Source of the DNA: JAUSPI01 sp964650385
GTDB taxonomy: Bacteria > Desulfobacterota > Syntrophia > Syntrophales > JADFWA01
DNA: 24,617 nucleotides
Direction of reading: 5' to 3'
Assembly: GCA_964650385.1 (NCBI GenBank)
Contig: CAZYTP010000032.1
Span: 1-24,617 of the forward strand
The notes below the pieces were generated by a model. That model was not told the DNA's origin and ran no database searches. It saw nothing but the letters and a program-made list of their open reading frames with translations. Below, one piece after another: positions 13,178 through 21,493 of this stretch. Both the position numbers and the translations under genes were made by a program. Numbering within the stretch: the stretch's first letter is position 1; each line of letters begins with the position of its first letter.

Positions 13178-14530
13178 ATGCGTGAGTTTATTAAAATGTG
13201 CGAGGTACAGAATCCGGGTCAACCGGAGTTTATCCAGGCCGTGTCCGAAGTTGCCGAATCAGTTAAACCTGTTTTAGCAAAACATCCTGAGTATCGTAAG
13301 GCAAAGATATTAGAGCGGATGGTTGAACCTGAGCGAACTATTATTTGTCGCGTTTCCTGGCTGGATGATAACGGCGAGGTTCAGGTCAACAGGGGCTATC
13401 GTATACAGATGAACAGCGCCATAGGCCCCTACAAAGGGGGATTTCGTTTGCATCCGTCAGTTAATATGAGCATACTCAAGTTTCTCGGCTTTGAGCAGGT
13501 GTTTAAAAATGCCCTGACAACCCTTCCTATGGGTGGTGCCAAGGGAGGATCAAATTTTGATCCCAAGGGAAAATCGGATAATGAAGTGATGCGTTTTTGC
13601 CAGAGTTTCATGGCCGAGATGTTCAGGCATATCGGTGCGGATACAGATGTTCCGGCAGGCGATATTGGAGTGGGAGGTCGTGAAATAGGATACATGTTCG
13701 GTATGTATAAAAAACTGCGGAATGAATTTACCGGAGTTTTGACTGGTAAAGGTCTTGAATGGGGAGGAAGTCTTATTCGCCCTGAGGCTACCGGTTACGG
13801 CTGTGTCTATTTTGCCTCCGAAATGCTGGCGACAAAAAATGATACCATGAAGAACAAGCTCTGTTTAGTTTCAGGTTCCGGAAATGTCTCTCAATATACT
13901 GTTGAGAAAATTCTGGACCTGGGAGGAAAGGTAGTAACACTTTCCGATTCTTCCGGATACATCTACGATGAGAAGGGAGTAGACAGGGAAAAACTCAATT
14001 TTGTCATGCACCTTAAAAATGTCGCACGGGGACGTATCAAAGAATATGCGGACAAGTATCCCGAAGCGGTCTATACCCCTATCGATCCTGCTCTCGATTA
14101 CAATCCACTCTGGAATCATAAGGCTGATTGTGCTTTTCCTTCTGCCACACAGAATGAAATAAATGGCAAGGATGCGCAGAACCTGGTCAATAATGGTGTC
14201 CAGGTAGTGGCCGAAGGCGCGAATATGCCCACGGTTCCTGAGGGAATTGAAGTTTTTCTCGGCAGTAAGATTTTATATGGGCCGGGGAAAGCCGCGAATG
14301 CCGGCGGAGTTTCTGTTTCCGGTCTTGAGATGTCCCAGAACAGCATGCGCTTAAGCTGGTCTCGTGAAGAGGTAGATAAACATCTTCATGACATTATGAG
14401 AAATATACACAAGGCCTGTGTTGAGGCCTCCGAAGAATACGGCACTCCCGGCAATTACGTAAACGGCGCTAATATAGCCGGTTTTACAAAGGTTGCTAAC
14501 GCAATGCTGGCTCAGGGAGTAGTTTATTAG
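13178..14530 (+). CDS. gdhA: NADP-type glutamate dehydrogenase
   Basis: A 450-residue hexameric-type enzyme, the usual length, which interconverts 2-oxoglutarate plus ammonium with glutamate. Seen in order: the substrate-binding segment GPYKGGFRLHPSV (83-95), the catalytic lysine K122 in PMGGAKGG, D162 in PAGDIGVGGREI, and the nucleotide-binding GSGNV (233-237) followed by the LSDSSG loop typical of NADP-preferring members. The C-terminal block GPGKAANAGGVSVSGLEMSQN is complete. The start has a strong AGGAG ribosome site eight bases upstream. It follows the NrpR-like regulator gene and is closed by an intrinsic terminator, so the two form a small unit. Confidence 0.97.
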   Translation: MREFIKMCEVQNPGQPEFIQAVSEVAESVKPVLAKHPEYRKAKILERMVEPERTIICRVSWLDDNGEVQVNRGYRIQMNSAIGPYKGGFRLHPSVNMSILKFLGFEQVFKNALTTLPMGGAKGGSNFDPKGKSDNEVMRFCQSFMAEMFRHIGADTDVPAGDIGVGGREIGYMFGMYKKLRNEFTGVLTGKGLEWGGSLIRPEATGYGCVYFASEMLATKNDTMKNKLCLVSGSGNVSQYTVEKILDLGGKVVTLSDSSGYIYDEKGVDREKLNFVMHLKNVARGRIKEYADKYPEAVYTPIDPALDYNPLWNHKADCAFPSATQNEINGKDAQNLVNNGVQVVAEGANMPTVPEGIEVFLGSKILYGPGKAANAGGVSVSGLEMSQNSMRLSWSREEVDKHLHDIMRNIHKACVEASEEYGTPGNYVNGANIAGFTKVANAMLAQGVVY

Positions 14531-14555
14531 TTCTTTTGTCTGGCTGAAAACAATA

Positions 14556-14595
14556 AGCGGTGGTTTCACATCCGTGATACCACCGCTTTATTTTT
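14556..14595 (+). terminator. Intrinsic terminator after gdhA
   Basis: A 14-position stem with one mismatch (AGCGGTGGTTTCAC at 14556-14569 against 14574-14587), a 4-base ATCC loop, then TTTATTTTT. Confidence 0.92.
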
Positions 14596-14620
14596 CTGAT
14601 AAACTTGTAAAGAGTGAAAT

Positions 14621-14665
14621 GCCCCGCCTACAAGGTATGGGGCTTGCCAGTGTGCTCCCCGTCAA
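14621..14665 (-). repeat. Dispersed repeat family, copy A
   Basis: On the minus strand it reads TTGACGGGGAGCACAC, a middle part GGCAAGCCCC, then CCTTGTAGGCGGGG. It shares both blocks with copy B near 8855 in the same order. It lies between the gdhA terminator and the end of cobQ, where it is read as cobQ-downstream sequence. Confidence 0.6.
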
Positions 14666-14706
14666 CGGGCATTCCATGTGTGAATCAAAATCTGCCCGCT
14701 CAATAC

Positions 14707-16152
14707 TCATTTGTGACTGGCCAGGTATTTTTCCCAGCCACTTTTTCCTATTAATCCGGAAATCCTATCCAGTTCCTCGTCAATAACATCAACCCAGTCT
14801 TGAGCCTTACCATTCCAACCCAATTGCGCCAAAAATTTCTGGCGGTATGCAGCATTATCAAAAATACCATGCAGATACACTCCCCGAACATTTCCTTGCT
14901 GCCAGCCTAAATCTTCCTCTATATAGGGTTCGGCCAAAGGGCCGGGCCGTGTACACCCATGATGGATTTCGTATCCACGCACCAGGCCGCCGTCAACCAG
15001 CCGGACTTCACGTTGAACGGTGATTTTTTCGTGCATCAGGGTAGTCGTAACATCCAGCAATCCTAATCCTTCCTCGGTTCCGCCTTCCAGCTCTTCCGGA
15101 TCAAGAAGTTCCTTCCCCAGTATCTGCATACCGCCGCAGATGCCCAGGATCGGCAGTCCGTATTGCGCCATACGCATAATTTCCGCGGCAAGACCCGTTT
15201 GTCGTAAATACCTGAGACTCTCGACGGTATTTTTACTGCCCGGTAAAAGAATTGCCCTGAAGTGGTCCAACGGCATCATACTATTAACAGGCACAACATT
15301 TATGCCGTCTGTATTTATCAGCGAATCAAATTCATCCATGTTGCTTGCATAAGGATACATGATTAAGGCTATATTGATCTTTTTCTGATCAAAGTTTGAA
15401 CGGTGAGTGAATGAATCCTCTTCGGGCAGTATATGCCTTATCATCGGAAGAATGGCCACTGTCGGGACACCCGTCCTTTCCTGCAGCCAATCCATCGCGT
15501 TGCCCAGCAATTTCTCGTTGCCGCGAAACCGGTTCAGCACAAATCCTTTGACAAGATCCTTTTCCTCGGGAGCCATACACGCCCAGGTACCGAGCAGGTG
15601 TGCAAATGATCCGCCACGATCAATATCAGAGACAATATAAACGTCTGCCTTGCATTCCAGTGCCACACTCATATTGACGATATCATCTTCCCTGAGGTTG
15701 ATTTCAGCCGGACTACCAGCACCTTCAATCACCACCTGTTCAAATTCCCGTATCAGGCTCCATAAAGAATCCTGAACGGTAGGCCATAATTTTGCTTTTC
15801 GACCCGTCCAGGGCAATCCGGTGATTTCAGGACTGTACTGACCAAGAACGATGACTTGACTGTGTGTATCAGCACTTGGTTTGAGCAATACCGGGTTCAT
15901 CCGCGCCTGAGGTTCTACTCGCGCAGCAAGCGCCTGTAAATACTGTGCACGTCCAATCTCAAGACGATCGGGCGTGACAGCTGCGTTATTGCTCATATTT
16001 TGCGCTTTAAAGGGTGCAACTCTAATCCCTCTGTTAGAGAAATAACGGCACAGTGCTGCAACCAGGAAGGATTTTCCGGAACCACTCGTACATCCCATGA
16101 TCATGATTGGTGTCCTGGAGACATTCAAATCTGATGACATGGTCGTATTCAT
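14707..16152 (-). CDS. cobQ: Cobyric acid synthase
   Basis: This 481-residue enzyme amidates four carboxylates of adenosyl-cobyrinic acid a,c-diamide using glutamine and ATP in cobalamin synthesis. The N-terminal dethiobiotin-synthetase-like ATPase has GCTSGSGKS (20-28) and APFKAQNMSNNA (46-57). The C-terminal class I-like glutamine amidotransferase has the nucleophile C339 in LGICGGMQILG and the family's HHGCTRPGP and HGIFDN regions. The start is uncertain between ATG 16152 and ATG 16140, neither with a strong ribosome site. It stands alone: no other corrin gene and no recognisable cobalamin riboswitch in the 94 bases upstream. A role as part of a corrinoid salvage or dispersed pathway is inference. 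Confidence 0.95.
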   Translation of the reverse strand: MNTTMSSDLNVSRTPIMIMGCTSGSGKSFLVAALCRYFSNRGIRVAPFKAQNMSNNAAVTPDRLEIGRAQYLQALAARVEPQARMNPVLLKPSADTHSQVIVLGQYSPEITGLPWTGRKAKLWPTVQDSLWSLIREFEQVVIEGAGSPAEINLREDDIVNMSVALECKADVYIVSDIDRGGSFAHLLGTWACMAPEEKDLVKGFVLNRFRGNEKLLGNAMDWLQERTGVPTVAILPMIRHILPEEDSFTHRSNFDQKKINIALIMYPYASNMDEFDSLINTDGINVVPVNSMMPLDHFRAILLPGSKNTVESLRYLRQTGLAAEIMRMAQYGLPILGICGGMQILGKELLDPEELEGGTEEGLGLLDVTTTLMHEKITVQREVRLVDGGLVRGYEIHHGCTRPGPLAEPYIEEDLGWQQGNVRGVYLHGIFDNAAYRQKFLAQLGWNGKAQDWVDVIDEELDRISGLIGKSGWEKYLASHK

Positions 16153-16246
16153 ACAAAGAACTCAACTTTCTTACTCAGCATTAAATAAAAGAGCAAACAT
16201 GACTTAATGTTTTTGTGTAATAAAAACCCTCTATTCTTACAGATAG

Positions 16247-17026
16247 TTACACAACAGTACGAACCGGAACCCCTTCCTGTTCGAGATAGGTCTTGATCTC
16301 GCCGACGGTATAATGTTGGTAATGCACCATGGAAGCAATGAGTGCCGCGTCTGCGTTTGCTTCTACAAAAACATTCCTGAGATGCTCGGGCCTGCCGGCG
16401 CCCCCCGAGGCAATGACGGGAATGTTCACTGCACCGGATATCAAGAATGTCAATTTCAGTTCGTATCCTTCATTTGTACCATCGGCATCGATCGAGTTGA
16501 GACAGATCTCACCGACACCCAGATCCCGGGCCTTTTGTGCCCATTCAACCGCATCGACACCCATAGGTGTCCTGCCGCCGTTTATCCAGACCTCGTATCC
16601 CGATGGTATTTCCGCGCTCTTTCCCACTTTTTTTGCATCCATCCCCAATACTATACATTGACTTCCGAAAATCTTCGCCCCTTCGGAAATCAGCTCGGGA
16701 TTCAAAACGGCAGCCGTATTAACGCTGATCTTTTCAGCCCCGGCTTTCAATACATTATACATGTCGTCAAGTGAACTGATACCGCCGCCCACTGAAAAAG
16801 GAATAAAGATGTTTTTTGCCACATCGCTAACCACATCGATTATAATTTTTCTCTTATCCGATGACGCGGTGATGTCATAAAAAACCAGTTCATCTACACC
16901 CTGCTTATAATATTCTCTGGCCATCTCAACCGGGTCGCCGATATCGACGTTGCCTTTAAATTTGATCCCTTTTGTTGTTTTGCCTTCTCTTACATCGAGG
17001 CAAATGATAATTCTTTTACTGAGCAT
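16247..17026 (-). CDS. hisF: Imidazole glycerol phosphate synthase cyclase subunit HisF
   Basis: The 259-residue TIM barrel converts PRFAR plus ammonia from HisH into imidazole glycerol phosphate and AICAR. The two catalytic aspartates are at the family positions, D11 (ICLDVREG) and D130 (LGMDAKK); phosphate-binding loops SVGGGIS and ASGGAG are present, as is the internal half-barrel pattern (YDITASS, LNSIDADGT). ATG 17026 (MLSKRII) is chosen two bases after the hisH stop; the frame is open upstream to 17047 but that part overlaps hisH. Substitutions such as IIICLDV for the usual IIPCLDV are mild. No other his gene is in the window, so use in another pathway with a HisH/HisF pair cannot be ruled out. 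Confidence 0.93.
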   Translation of the reverse strand: MLSKRIIICLDVREGKTTKGIKFKGNVDIGDPVEMAREYYKQGVDELVFYDITASSDKRKIIIDVVSDVAKNIFIPFSVGGGISSLDDMYNVLKAGAEKISVNTAAVLNPELISEGAKIFGSQCIVLGMDAKKVGKSAEIPSGYEVWINGGRTPMGVDAVEWAQKARDLGVGEICLNSIDADGTNEGYELKLTFLISGAVNIPVIASGGAGRPEHLRNVFVEANADAALIASMVHYQHYTVGEIKTYLEQEGVPVRTVV

Positions 17027-17028
17027 TG

Positions 17029-17640
17029 TTAGGCTTTCCCGTCCCATTCACAGAAATTTTGTAATATCCGAAGGCCGTGTCTTCCGCTTTTTTCAGGGTG
17101 AAACTGCATTGCGACAACATTTTCTTTTCCGATGATTGATGCAAATTCAACCCCGTATTCAGTCGTTGCCACGATGTCGTTGCGCTGCTCCGGATCGGGA
17201 TAATATGAATGGACAAAATAGTATTGCGCTCTCTCATCAATACCGGCGAGAACGGGATGCGGACAGACAGCGGAAATATTGTTCCATCCCATGTGAGGAA
17301 TTTTTAAATCGGTATTACGAAACTTTTTCGCACTGCCCCGTATCACACCGAGACAGGAGACGCTATTTTCTTCGCTCCTGTCGAGGATTATCTGAGCACC
17401 AAGGCATATCCCCAGAAACGGAACACCTCCGTCAATGACGTCATATATCACACTGTCGAGATCCGATTTTTTCATGACATCCATCGCAGCACCTGCCGCT
17501 CCCACGCCTGGTAATATAACCCTTTCGGCCGACAGTATTTCGGCAGGCCTGTCGGTTATCCGGCATTCCTTACCCAGGTGGATAAGAGCCCTCTCAACGG
17601 ACGTAAGATTCCCCGCTTTGTAGTCAATTATTGCTATCAT
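17029..17640 (-). CDS. hisH: Imidazole glycerol phosphate synthase glutaminase subunit HisH
   Basis: A 203-residue class I glutamine amidotransferase that supplies ammonia to HisF. The catalytic triad is visible: C79 in FLGICLGAQ, H181 and E183 in MQFHPEKSG. The oxyanion-side PGVGA motif is at 44-48, and HMGWN of HisH proteins is present. The start ATG at 17640 lies inside the last codons of the upstream GlmS-like gene (17-base overlap), which implies cotranslation. hisF follows after two bases. Confidence 0.95.
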   Translation of the reverse strand: MIAIIDYKAGNLTSVERALIHLGKECRITDRPAEILSAERVILPGVGAAGAAMDVMKKSDLDSVIYDVIDGGVPFLGICLGAQIILDRSEENSVSCLGVIRGSAKKFRNTDLKIPHMGWNNISAVCPHPVLAGIDERAQYYFVHSYYPDPEQRNDIVATTEYGVEFASIIGKENVVAMQFHPEKSGRHGLRILQNFCEWDGKA

Positions 17641-20600
17641 GCTCGTTCGATGAATCGGTCTCCGCTAATTTCATCATCTTGCCGACAATCACATCGACAC
17701 CCTCGCCCAGAAGAAATTCAATAGAAAGGCTGTCAAGGTACGCATCATCCCAGTGAAAGTTATACTCATTAACAAGATTGAAGATTTTATTGAATTTATC
17801 TCCGAGAACTTCTTTCTTCTCCGCCGCTGTCAAATCGTCCTTAAATATAACATGAAGGAGCAGGATATGCCTGATCCTGTGGTTTTCACCCAGGACCGGC
17901 ATGATAATGATCGGAGCTTTATCTAACTTCCCAAGTCCCGCATATATTTCTCCGGTCCTGATGATCGTTCGTTTGGTTCCCAGAAGAGCGCGTTTTTCCT
18001 CAACCCGCGATTTCATTTCCGATGAAATTCCGCCTCTTTCACGAATTGATATAATTGTATCTTCTCCCGGGGTTCCGTCAACATCAAGCTTTTCAACATC
18101 GTACAGGGTATAGCCACAAATTTTGGATAGTGCCTTCTGGAGCCTTCTTGCAGCGGCTCCATCTTTTGTTGTAAGATTTTCCAGAGAAAAATCAAGATCC
18201 TTTAAGAAATCGAATATGATTCCTCTGATCATTTCACCCTTTCTGCTGGTGCCCACTGTAACGGTTTTCGCTTGGTGCCTGATTGCATCGATGGGTCTTG
18301 ACAACTCATCTATGGCTCTGCCAAGACAGACATCCAGCATGTCGAGAGGAGATGAGGAATTTCTTTTGTCTTTAAATTCTTCCCAGAAGTCCTCCAGCGG
18401 CAGTTTTCCGATACTATACTTGAAAAGGAGCGGCATATCTGCGGCAATCTCAGTGCTCAATGAAGAAAAAAATCCCTTATTTTTCCTTGAGTTAAACGCT
18501 CTGGCAAAATCCGCTACGATTTTATGAAGTTCAGTATTTGCAATCTTTTCGAAGAGTGTTTCATTCCTGGCATCAAGTTCTCGCACCTCGCGTGATAAGA
18601 TTTTCCTGAAATTTTTGAAAAATTCCCCCTCTTCATTGATACTGCAAGCCGCGTAATAACCCCATATATGTCCCGCTAACGTATTAAGTATGACCGATGT
18701 GGGAAATGTTGACCTGGGTACGTAAATGACCGAATCCGCCACATAATCAAATCTCGTTTCATCTTCGTCGGTGATGACAACAACCGATCCTTCATGAGCT
18801 TTAAAGATTGCAACGTCTTTAACTATATCTTCTGCAACAGTTTCGGGGTTACCTGCCGCACAGACGATAATAAGCGGTTCGGAGGAAAGATCTATATGTT
18901 TCTTATTTTCCACTATATCGGACGATATGGTCTTGTAACACAGTTCGCTCAACTTTATTCTTATCTCATCTGAGGCAACCTTATTTGAACCGCTCCCAAC
19001 AACTGCCCAGTATTTTTTTTCTCTTACAACGTCCCATGCCGATTCACGTATTTTTTCCTTAATAGCAATGACTTTGTTCATTTTTTCGGGAACATCCTCG
19101 AGGTCGATGAGTTCCCGGGTGATTTGATCATCCGACATCGTACCCGATATCTTTGCAAAATAGAGCGCGAGGATATACCCGGCGATTATCTGAGAGTAAA
19201 ATGCCTTTGTCGACGCAACGGACATTTCTATATCTCTGCCATCACTGGTATAAAAAACCCCATCGGTCATATGGGTGATATCCGACTGTCGTCGGTTCAC
19301 GATAGCTATTGAATGTGCCCCCCGTTCTATTGCCATTGCAACCGCTCGATTTGTGTCGGTCGTTGTTCCAGATTGCGTAACCGCAATGACCAGGGCATGA
19401 TCGAATTTGTCCTGGAGGGAAAATCCGCTTAATTCCGAAGCTGTCCTCGCCTCAATGTGCAAGTCTTGACCCCCTAAATATTTTGAGAGAGCTTCGGCAA
19501 TTGCGGCGCCGGCTACGGCGGCCGTTCCCTGCCCTATGATATAGATAGTTTTGATGTTGCCGTTTATCATTGCCTCCGACAATGCAGGGGGTACGATATC
19601 ATTTCCCAGGCTGAAGACAACGTTATCAGTCGCTCCGTCTGGTTTATATCTTATATGATATTTGCCGCGCATAGTCTTTTGCGCGGAAAGGGGTGCTTCG
19701 AAAATCTCTTTCAAGAGATAGTGGGGATAGCCCTTTCGATCGATATCGCGCGTGGTAATCTCCGCTTTCGCCACGCAATCATCAGAAATAGGAAGAGCAT
19801 CTCCGTCGTAATACAGCGCATTGATTCCCTGAATATCTCCCCCGGCTTTTCGATCAAGGACAAAAAATTGTCCTTTCGTCGCCTGATCTCCCGGAACTCT
19901 TTCCGATTCACCATTCATCTTGATGAAACGGGATGTTACTTCGATTAGACCGTATAATTCGGAGGAATAAATAAATTGTTCGTCAGAAAGGCCGATATAA
20001 AGAGCCTGTCCGCTTCCACGGAGCGCAAGAAATACTTTGTCCGGTTCGAGGTTACTGTTCATGGCGATAGCGTGAGAACCTTCAAAATCATTCAGGGCGT
20101 GGCGAAAGGCCTCCTGAAGAGTGTGCCCCGAGGAAAGATACCGCTCGATCTGAAGGGGTACTATCTTGGTATCCGTTGTCACAGTATCGTCTATGAGTGA
20201 TTGTCCTTCTGTTTCAATCTCGGCCCGTAGTGTGGAGTAATTATCTATATCCCCGTTTAGAGCCGCATTGATTGACCAGTTCCCCTTTCCGTAGTGGGGA
20301 TAATACTTGAGTGGTAAAGAAGATCCAGGGTCTTCATCGGATACTTTGTCCAGGGTGAAATTATTGATGGGATGACAATTTTCTTCAGTGATGGACCCCA
20401 CCGATGCCCATCTTGTATGGGCCATATAGGAATCCATTGCAATCGGTTCATTAATAACCGTCTGGAATATCCGATCATTTCGGATTCGGTCTCGCAAATA
20501 CCTGCCGTTTTCTCCCAGTTCACCGGTTACCGATGCTTTTTTATATGTAAACGATAGAATGACAGGAATGTCCTCTCTGCCATTTTTTGTTACGTGGATA

Positions 20601-21418
20601 GAACCATCGTAGAGATCACCCGGTTCTACTCTGTTTAGCCATTCGGCATAAAGATTCTTTGTCTGAATATTCTCGATCAAAGTATCGAGATCGTTCACTT
20701 CTCTCATTGTAAAAGTAATTTGTATGCCAGCAGAGTCTCTCCCCCTTACCTCCAAATTGTCAATTGCATTTAATAACAGATTGATATTTCTATATTTTCT
20801 AAGACTTTCCCGGGGAATATCCGCCTTTTTGTCCGTTCCGGCAAGAAAGAAAAATCCATCAATATTGGCAAGAATGTCCTTTTCGAGGGCCCACGACGCA
20901 TCTTTTAGACGAATAATCAAATTGCTAATATGTTCCATCTCTCCGGAGGTGAAACCGGATACACGTTTTTCAATCAGATCTTCTTCTTGTTCTATGAAAG
21001 CCTTCAGGCTCTCCGAAAGATGAGAAATACTTTGTATGCCGTCATCCGTAAAGAAAACGTGCTCAAATGTTGAATCTTCCTTCAAAATTTTGATGGCATT
21101 TTCTAAATTTTTCAGTGTCGCGGGGCCTCCCAGGTAATCATCGGTACTAACCGATTGATTGATCACTTTTTCTACACTGGCCCCCTGAATCACTTTACAA
21201 TCTCTGGTGATATGATTGATGATGTCATCGTCTCCGGCTTCGGTATCCTGTTTGATCGTAAGGATTCCCGCAAGACCGCACAACAGGGTATCGGGAAGAA
21301 CGGGAAATAACAGTATCGAACCGGGTGGCACGGTTCGAATATCACGCCCGATATAGATGTTCAGACACTTAAAAAAATGCCATATTCTTGCTGAAATTTT
21401 TTTGATGGCTTTTAACAT
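17624..21418 (-). CDS. Very long GlmS-like protein: class II glutaminase, two SIS domains, extra C-terminal region
   Basis: The open frame is 1264 codons, about twice GlmS. C47 (LLCGLAGIL) is the presumed class II amidotransferase nucleophile. About 160 residues (56-218) are inserted before NLEVRGRDSAG (221-231), a spacing of ~25 residues in GlmS. Glutamine-site motifs follow: HTRWA (334-338), and NGD...NY (388-393). SIS domain 1 (~615-755) has TQSGTTTDT and SVASTKAF. SIS domain 2 (~800-925) has GSGSN and ENKKH, where GlmS has GELKH. The usual C-terminal isomerase tail (NLAKSVTVE type) is absent and ~340 unrecognised residues (926-1264) follow. Since class II enzymes need Cys at the mature N-terminus, either a 46-residue propeptide is removed or translation starts at TTG 21283, immediately before C47. 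It lies between pyrG and hisHF. Glucosamine-6-phosphate synthesis is plausible but unproven. Confidence 0.75.
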   Translation of the reverse strand: MLKAIKKISARIWHFFKCLNIYIGRDIRTVPPGSILLFPVLPDTLLCGLAGILTIKQDTEAGDDDIINHITRDCKVIQGASVEKVINQSVSTDDYLGGPATLKNLENAIKILKEDSTFEHVFFTDDGIQSISHLSESLKAFIEQEEDLIEKRVSGFTSGEMEHISNLIIRLKDASWALEKDILANIDGFFFLAGTDKKADIPRESLRKYRNINLLLNAIDNLEVRGRDSAGIQITFTMREVNDLDTLIENIQTKNLYAEWLNRVEPGDLYDGSIHVTKNGREDIPVILSFTYKKASVTGELGENGRYLRDRIRNDRIFQTVINEPIAMDSYMAHTRWASVGSITEENCHPINNFTLDKVSDEDPGSSLPLKYYPHYGKGNWSINAALNGDIDNYSTLRAEIETEGQSLIDDTVTTDTKIVPLQIERYLSSGHTLQEAFRHALNDFEGSHAIAMNSNLEPDKVFLALRGSGQALYIGLSDEQFIYSSELYGLIEVTSRFIKMNGESERVPGDQATKGQFFVLDRKAGGDIQGINALYYDGDALPISDDCVAKAEITTRDIDRKGYPHYLLKEIFEAPLSAQKTMRGKYHIRYKPDGATDNVVFSLGNDIVPPALSEAMINGNIKTIYIIGQGTAAVAGAAIAEALSKYLGGQDLHIEARTASELSGFSLQDKFDHALVIAVTQSGTTTDTNRAVAMAIERGAHSIAIVNRRQSDITHMTDGVFYTSDGRDIEMSVASTKAFYSQIIAGYILALYFAKISGTMSDDQITRELIDLEDVPEKMNKVIAIKEKIRESAWDVVREKKYWAVVGSGSNKVASDEIRIKLSELCYKTISSDIVENKKHIDLSSEPLIIVCAAGNPETVAEDIVKDVAIFKAHEGSVVVITDEDETRFDYVADSVIYVPRSTFPTSVILNTLAGHIWGYYAACSINEEGEFFKNFRKILSREVRELDARNETLFEKIANTELHKIVADFARAFNSRKNKGFFSSLSTEIAADMPLLFKYSIGKLPLEDFWEEFKDKRNSSSPLDMLDVCLGRAIDELSRPIDAIRHQAKTVTVGTSRKGEMIRGIIFDFLKDLDFSLENLTTKDGAAARRLQKALSKICGYTLYDVEKLDVDGTPGEDTIISIRERGGISSEMKSRVEEKRALLGTKRTIIRTGEIYAGLGKLDKAPIIIMPVLGENHRIRHILLLHVIFKDDLTAAEKKEVLGDKFNKIFNLVNEYNFHWDDAYLDSLSIEFLLGEGVDVIVGKMMKLAETDSSNEHDSNN

Positions 21419-21493
21419 TGTGTAATTTACTCGTTATTTTTTTAATACATTAGAATGGATATCGTAGGCCGAGCGGTACATATCAGCTCATAT

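Noticed and set aside
16153..16246. Possible cobalamin riboswitch upstream of cobQ
   Set aside because: Only 94 bases to hisF and no B12-box-like sequence could be seen.
19459..19476. GCAAGTCTTGACCCCCTA, similar to the 26-bp palindrome arm
   Set aside because: It lies in a conserved SIS-domain coding stretch without a matching second arm; GCAAGTCTTGAC also occurs at 8807-8818, but this is probably chance.
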